A stretch of 40,922 nt of DNA from Osedax symbiont Rs1 (lineage in GTDB: Bacteria; Pseudomonadota; Gammaproteobacteria; Pseudomonadales; Balneatricaceae): assembly GCA_000416275.1 (NCBI GenBank), contig ASZJ01000182.1, positions 1 through 40,922 of the forward strand, read 5' to 3'. The position numbers and the translations under genes are program-made. Position 1 is the first letter of the stretch; each line of letters starts with the position of its first letter. Below, piece after piece: positions 36,258 through 40,922 of this stretch. The notes beneath the pieces are model-generated. The model saw only the letters and a program-made list of their open reading frames with translations, did not search any database and was not told where the DNA came from.

Positions 36258-36551
36258 CTTAGTGCATAGGCGCGATTATCCCACGTTTACGTAACGATAA
36301 AATATTTATATTTACAAAAATACTGTCAACCGTAAATACCAACCATCACTACCAACACTTAAGGAAATACCCAGCTTAGTCTGTAGCCATCAAATAAACT
36401 TCGATGGTAAAAGCATAGAAAAAGCACTCCCTTGAATAGATAAACACAGACGAATAAAGACAACATAAATACAAATTTCTCTTGAACAATATCCAATTAA
36501 AACAGAGTATGACGAATTACAAAAACTTCATACGCATGGAAAGTAATCAAA

Positions 36552-37454
36552 ATGGATTTAAATGTTAATAAAACCACCATCGCAATGACAACAAAGCTTA
36601 ACTCTCAAGCAGTGCTTTGGGTACTAGCTGGCACCGGTATATTTTCGATAATATTTGCCTCGGGTAAATTTTTTGGAGGAGCCGATTGGGTTTGGCAAAT
36701 TATATTTTTCCGTTATCTTTCAGGCTTAATGCTGATGCTTGTGATCGCTAAATTTAAGAGAGGTAAAATTGAGTTTAGCCCTAAATGGCCCCTACATATA
36801 TCCCGTGCTCTAGTGGGTGGTGCTGGAGGCTACGCCGCTATTTATGCTGCGGCTAATATGCCAGTGGCAGATGCTGCAGCAATAGGATTATTAGATAGTG
36901 TCATCGCAATCGTCTTGGGAATATTTATATTCGGTGAGTTTATTAGCGCTAAACGCTGGTATGCGATTGCAGGTTGTTTGATTGGCGCATTGGTGGTGTT
37001 ATTTGATAGGGGGGCATTTCAAGGGACTACAGTATTAGGACTCCCCGCTTTAATTGCTTTGTGTGGGGCTATTTTTTTAGCGATAGAAAGTGTGCTGATT
37101 AGAGCCTTGGCTACAGCTGAAGATATCATTGTAGTCCTATTACAAGTAAACCTATTTGGCACTCTGCTTTTTGCGATCCCGGCCATTAATATCTGGGATG
37201 CAACGAACATTGAAATGAAACTGCTGCTCTGTCTACTTGGTCCATTGGCTATTTTAGGTCAATATTGCAATATCCGCGGTTATCAAATGGCGGGGTTGTC
37301 CATCGTAGCCCCGGTGGGTTATAGCTGGATAATCTTCGCCTTGGCGATAGACCAGCTATTTTTTGGCGTGGCTTTTGGTTATCTTACAATATTGGGAGCT
37401 ACTGCTATTTTAATCAGTGGATATCTACTGACTAGATCAGCAGATAATGCTTGA
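36552..37454 (+). CDS. DMT-superfamily transporter (EamA type)
   Basis: Inner-membrane drug/metabolite transporter, 300 aa, with about ten hydrophobic segments arranged as two EamA repeats (FRYLSGLMLMLVIAKF and HISRALVGGAGGYAAIYAAANMPVADAAAIGLLDSV in the first; LLCLLGPLAILGQYCNIRGYQMAGLSIVAPVGYSWI in the second). GGAAAG precedes the ATG. Family members export amino acids, metabolites or drugs; the substrate is unknown here. Confidence 0.87.
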   Translation: MDLNVNKTTIAMTTKLNSQAVLWVLAGTGIFSIIFASGKFFGGADWVWQIIFFRYLSGLMLMLVIAKFKRGKIEFSPKWPLHISRALVGGAGGYAAIYAAANMPVADAAAIGLLDSVIAIVLGIFIFGEFISAKRWYAIAGCLIGALVVLFDRGAFQGTTVLGLPALIALCGAIFLAIESVLIRALATAEDIIVVLLQVNLFGTLLFAIPAINIWDATNIEMKLLLCLLGPLAILGQYCNIRGYQMAGLSIVAPVGYSWIIFALAIDQLFFGVAFGYLTILGATAILISGYLLTRSADNA

Positions 37455-37576
37455 GTCCCCCATTAATCATCCTCCTTGTTCAGTATAAAAAAGGCGTTTT
37501 AACCAACCGATTACAAGGGCCTATGCTTTTAAGCTTTTCTGTGGCAGGAAAAGCCAAGGCTTCCGTTAAACTTTAA

Positions 37577-37638
37577 CCAGCCGCTGTAAAATCAAGAGCT
37601 TGCGCTATGTGGTGCAGTGAAGTTACTGATTCAGGTTA
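37577..37638. repeat. Half copy of MITE family 2
   Basis: On the minus strand this matches the left half of the element at 33522 over about 60 bases (TTCACTGCACCACATAGC, CAAGCTCTTGATT, ACAGCGG). Its terminal CCTGAATCAGTAA forms the last codons and stop of the neighbouring lipoprotein reading frame. Confidence 0.65.
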
Positions 37639-37926
37639 AAGATAACCCCATCCACATCTACGCTAAAAACCGCCTCAAAATATATTAGAACACCCGTGTA
37701 ATGCTCAGTACGCTTATAAATAAGTAAATTATACCCTTCCATTCTCTCCTTTTCTTCAGGGATGCCATAAACTGTAAATAGTTCAGCAAGACCTCTGCCA
37801 CTCCCAGTGGGATAATAATTCCTTATACGCTTTATTGGTTGGACTGGAAGCGAGTATCGCTGAGCACCCAGCAAGTATCACTAACGAAAAAACAACTAAT
37901 AATCTAATCACGCTAAATATTCTCAT
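37623..37926 (-). pseudogene. Frameshifted small lipoprotein
   Basis: Minus strand. From the ATG at 37926 one frame encodes a clear lipoprotein signal (MRIFSVIRLLVVFSLVILAGC, lipobox LAGC) and continues SAILASSPTNKAYKELLSHW before reaching a stop. A second frame, open from about 37874, continues with GLAELFTVYGIPEEKERMEGYNLLIYKR and FEAVFSVDVDGVIFNLNQ, which looks like the rest of a small lipoprotein domain. A single frameshift near 37800-37830 would join them. The final codons and stop come from a MITE end. Either a decayed gene or a sequencing indel; function unknown. Confidence 0.6.
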
Positions 37927-38118
37927 CCCTTTACATCAATCGACTTAGCTATTGTGTCATTAGAGAGCTGTATCAGCTTTTTTGGACCAAACGATCTTAA
38001 TCACTCTCTATATCCACAAAAAAACATCCGCTGTTCTTTATCACTTAATAAGCATCTTACATAAACTTTTGACTTTTAAAGTACACTCCCAGTAATTTAG
38101 CAGATTTAACTCTATTTC

Positions 38119-38566
<448 letters not shown>

Positions 38567-38996
38567 GATATATAACGCCTTGTGGATTAAGCAGTCTTAT
38601 TGATGATATAAAATTCATTTCACTGTCTATATCACCCTACTGGGCGTTTAGAGAATTAGAGCTCTGTGATTACGGTTTTCGCCAGATTACCATGCCTATC
38701 ACCATTGTCTTAATCACGCAATCCTCTATCCGCTAGGGGCGTATGTGACTTGTACGGAGGCTCCCTAATGCGCTGTTATAAACGGGCTCAGCATGCTCCA
38801 ATCACACGGCTCTACCGATAAATAGAGCCGCGCTGACATCGCTATATCGGCAATTTCTTGCTTGAACTTAATCTGAGCTTAGCTAGTCGCGTTATGCTGA
38901 GATCTCTCATTGGCATTTAATACCAGTTATTACTTCTATTATTAGCGGCAAACTTTTAAAATAAAAATCAATTTTCCTTTAATTCGCGAAGTAACC
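38567..38996. other. Gene-free spacer upstream of thiI
   Basis: 430 bases between the broken end of the thiolase remnant and thiI. It contains a diverged MITE family 1 copy (38755-38909), leaving about 87 bases for the thiI promoter and leader. Nothing else recognisable. Confidence 0.5.
38755..38909 (-). mobile_element. MITE family 1, diverged copy c
   Basis: About 155 bp. The right end GTTATGCTGAGATCTCTCA matches the family end (GTCATGCTGAGGTCTCA) with a small insertion. The interior retains GGCTCAGCATGCTCC and CTATATCGGC blocks in the same order as the copy at 34395. It has a private hairpin, GGCTCTACCGATAAATAGAGCC. The left end is eroded and no target duplication is visible. Confidence 0.5.
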
Positions 38997-40451
38997 ATGA
39001 AATTTATCGTAAAACTCTTTCCTGAAATTACCATCAAAAGTCGTCCTGTCCGTAAGCGTTTTATCCAGCGCTTACAAAATAATTTACAGATCATGTTAAG
39101 GCGAGTTGATGATGATATTCGAGTCAGTCTGTTTTGGGATAAATTAGAGGTGGTACTGCCTGAAGAAAAGCTGCAGTTTCGCGACCAAGTTTGCAGCGTT
39201 ATGTCCAAAACTTCAGGTATCCAAGCTTTTATTGAAGTTGAAGAGTTTGAGTTAGGCTCGTTCCATGAAGCTTTTGAACACGCGCAAAAAGCCTATCAAG
39301 AGAGATTAGTCGGTAAAACTTTTAAAGTGCGAGTTAAGCGCAGTGGTAAACACGAATTTAAGTCGATCGACTTAGAGCGTTATATTGGCGGCGGTTTGTT
39401 AGAACATTGTGATACCCAAGGGGTCGATGTTAGAAACCCTGACCAGTATGTGGATTTAGAGGTCAAGGATCAAAAATTATTCGTTTTTAATAAAATATAT
39501 AAAGGTTTAGGGGGTTATCCGCTGGGCACGCAAGAGGCAGTTTTATCACTAATCTCCGGTGGTTTTGATTCCGTTGTTTCATCTTATATGACCATGCGCC
39601 GAGGTTCGAAAACACATTTCTTGTTTTTTAACTTAGGCGGTAAGGCCCATCAGATGGGAGTAGAGCAAGTAGCGCTACATCTATGGCAGCAGTATGGTTC
39701 TTGTGCCAGGGTTAAGTTTATAAGTGTACCTTTTTCAGAGGTGGTGGGGGATATCCTTCAAAATGTTCATCATTCGTTTATGGGCGTGGTGTTGAAACGA
39801 CAAATGATGCGTGCCGCAGAGAAAGTGGCGGACTTTATGAAAATTGATGCCTTGGTAACAGGTGAAAGTATTGCCCAAGTTTCCAGTCAGACGCTGCCCA
39901 ATTTGGCAGTGATTGACCGGGCGACGACTAAGGTGATTATTCGACCGTTAATCACTACTGACAAGCAAGAAATTGTCGATCAGACCAAAGCGCTCGGCTG
40001 CTTTGACTTGGTGGCTTCTATACCTGAGTACTGTGGCGTTATTTCCGACCGACCGACAACGCGTGCTAAGTTGGAAAAAGTTGAAAGTGAAGAGCTGAAT
40101 CTTGATGTAGAAATCCTTGAGCGTGCTCTCGAGCAAGTTAAGAGCGTCAAAATCGATGATATAGTTAAAAACTTAACCGCCCAATCAGAGATAGAGACAT
40201 TAAGTAAAGTGTCTGACATGCAAAAAATTGTCGATATTCGAGCCCCGCATGAACAGGCAAAAAAGCCGCTTAATATGCCGGGTTGCGATATCATTCTGGC
40301 ACCGTTTTATGAGTTAGAATCACTGATGGTGCAGTGGAGTGATGAGTTTGAGTATCTCTTATATTGTGATAGGGGAATAATGAGCCAGCTGCATGCTCAA
40401 AGTTTACAAGAAAAGGGCGCTTTAAACGTTAAAGTCTATCGGCCTGAATAA
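38997..40451 (+). CDS. thiI: tRNA 4-thiouridine sulfurtransferase ThiI
   Basis: Sulfurtransferase that makes 4-thiouridine at position 8 of tRNA and, in many bacteria, supplies sulfur for the thiazole of thiamine. At 484 aa it matches the E. coli-type ThiI (482). Domain order: ferredoxin-like plus THUMP (about 1-165), PP-loop ATPase with SGGFDS (187-192), conserved Cys346 in EYCGVISDRPTT, and a C-terminal rhodanese domain with the persulfide cysteine Cys457 in LLYCDRG. All catalytic residues of the long form are present. It is in the same orientation as the OadG gene but 230 bases away, so probably a separate unit. Confidence 0.95.
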   Translation: MKFIVKLFPEITIKSRPVRKRFIQRLQNNLQIMLRRVDDDIRVSLFWDKLEVVLPEEKLQFRDQVCSVMSKTSGIQAFIEVEEFELGSFHEAFEHAQKAYQERLVGKTFKVRVKRSGKHEFKSIDLERYIGGGLLEHCDTQGVDVRNPDQYVDLEVKDQKLFVFNKIYKGLGGYPLGTQEAVLSLISGGFDSVVSSYMTMRRGSKTHFLFFNLGGKAHQMGVEQVALHLWQQYGSCARVKFISVPFSEVVGDILQNVHHSFMGVVLKRQMMRAAEKVADFMKIDALVTGESIAQVSSQTLPNLAVIDRATTKVIIRPLITTDKQEIVDQTKALGCFDLVASIPEYCGVISDRPTTRAKLEKVESEELNLDVEILERALEQVKSVKIDDIVKNLTAQSEIETLSKVSDMQKIVDIRAPHEQAKKPLNMPGCDIILAPFYELESLMVQWSDEFEYLLYCDRGIMSQLHAQSLQEKGALNVKVYRPE

Positions 40452-40681
40452 TACCAGTGCTTGAAAGGATTAATCATTGTTTAAATGCTTAATCAAAGTA
40501 ATTACGCGGGCCTATAATCTAAAATATAGAAAATTCAACTGCCTTTTAGTGGTTGCGCAAAACGTGTTTTTCGGGTTTAATTAGCGGCGTTTTATAGAAA
40601 TTATCAACATTCATCAGCAAGTTACTTTTTCATATAGTCATCTGTTGGAGTGAATATTTATTATTTAAGGAGAAGCTACTG

Positions 40682-40922
40682 ATGGAAAGTCTTATCTCGC
40701 AAGGGTTGTCACTAATGATTTTTGGCATGGGCTTCGTCTTTGTTTTCCTCACCCTGTTAGTGGGGGTGACGATGTTGATGTCGAAAGTGGCAATGAAATT
40801 TGAACCGGTGTCGGTAGCTGCGCCATCTAAGGCCAAGCGCAATAGATCGGCTGCTACAGTCGAAGCTAAAAATGATGAGCTGGTGGCTGTCATTACTGCG
40901 GCGGTCCATAAATACAGATCTT
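40682..40922 (+). CDS. oadG: Oxaloacetate decarboxylase gamma subunit (OadG-like), partial
   Basis: Reading frame open from the ATG at 40682 to the end of the window (80 codons, truncated by the edge). AGGAG lies 9 bases upstream. The start MESLISQGLSLMIFGMGFVFVFLTLLVG is a single membrane anchor, followed by an Ala/Lys-rich linker and DELVAVITAAVHKYR, the pattern of sodium-pumping decarboxylase gamma subunits. OadG anchors the biotin-dependent alpha subunit to the membrane beta subunit; oadA and oadB would be expected just beyond the window. Confidence 0.85.
   Translation, partial: MESLISQGLSLMIFGMGFVFVFLTLLVGVTMLMSKVAMKFEPVSVAAPSKAKRNRSAATVEAKNDELVAVITAAVHKYRS

Overview
The window looks like chromosome from a free-living, probably marine, gammaproteobacterium. 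The type IV pilus minor-pilin operon (fimT-pilV-pilW-pilX-pilY1), the potABCD-type polyamine transporter, E. coli-like ThiI and an OadG-type sodium-pump subunit all fit that group. Base composition is moderate, with many AT-rich spacers carrying small non-coding mobile elements. No rRNA, tRNA, CRISPR array, prophage or intact transposase was seen. The genus cannot be named from sequence alone.

Layout. 58-3234 encodes a two-partner-secretion exoprotein with an extended signal peptide, a haemagglutinin N-terminal domain and about eight GLUG repeats. After a 1.5 kb gene-free stretch, 4719-10483 is a tightly overlapping minor-pilin/PilY1 operon. From 10584 to 29561 lies a large polyamine/amino-nitrogen catabolism region: a pot-type ABC transporter, a DUF1028 protein, a Rid protein lacking the canonical arginine, a flavin monooxygenase, a LysR regulator, an aspartase with a 144-residue N-terminal extension, a PuuC-like aldehyde dehydrogenase, a class III aminotransferase, an APC permease and an ArgE-like deacylase. 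This region is interrupted at 22924-24872 by an AT-rich RloA/RloB (AbiL-type) ATPase plus TOPRIM-like pair, probably an acquired phage-defence module.

30445-33255 is an aconitase B of the long type I associate with Bacteroidota. Downstream is a patchwork of FAD amino-acid dehydrogenase, DMT exporter, a frameshifted lipoprotein, a truncated thiolase pseudogene, thiI and the start of oadG, separated by repeat-rich spacers.

How the parts may work together: import (ABC transporter, APC permease), transamination, aldehyde oxidation and aspartase deamination would feed amine-derived carbon into the TCA cycle. The most interesting new signal is a dyad TTGGAT-N11-ATCCAA (a textbook LysR T-N11-A box). 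It occurs upstream of the LysR gene itself, the pot operon and the argE-like gene, with a weaker version upstream of the aspartase. This suggests one regulon run by the local LysR protein. Two MITE-like families were also reconstructed: one with TGAGACC ends and 3-bp target duplications, the other with TACCTGAATC-like ends flanked by TA. A long palindrome sits between the monooxygenase gene and its presumed operator.
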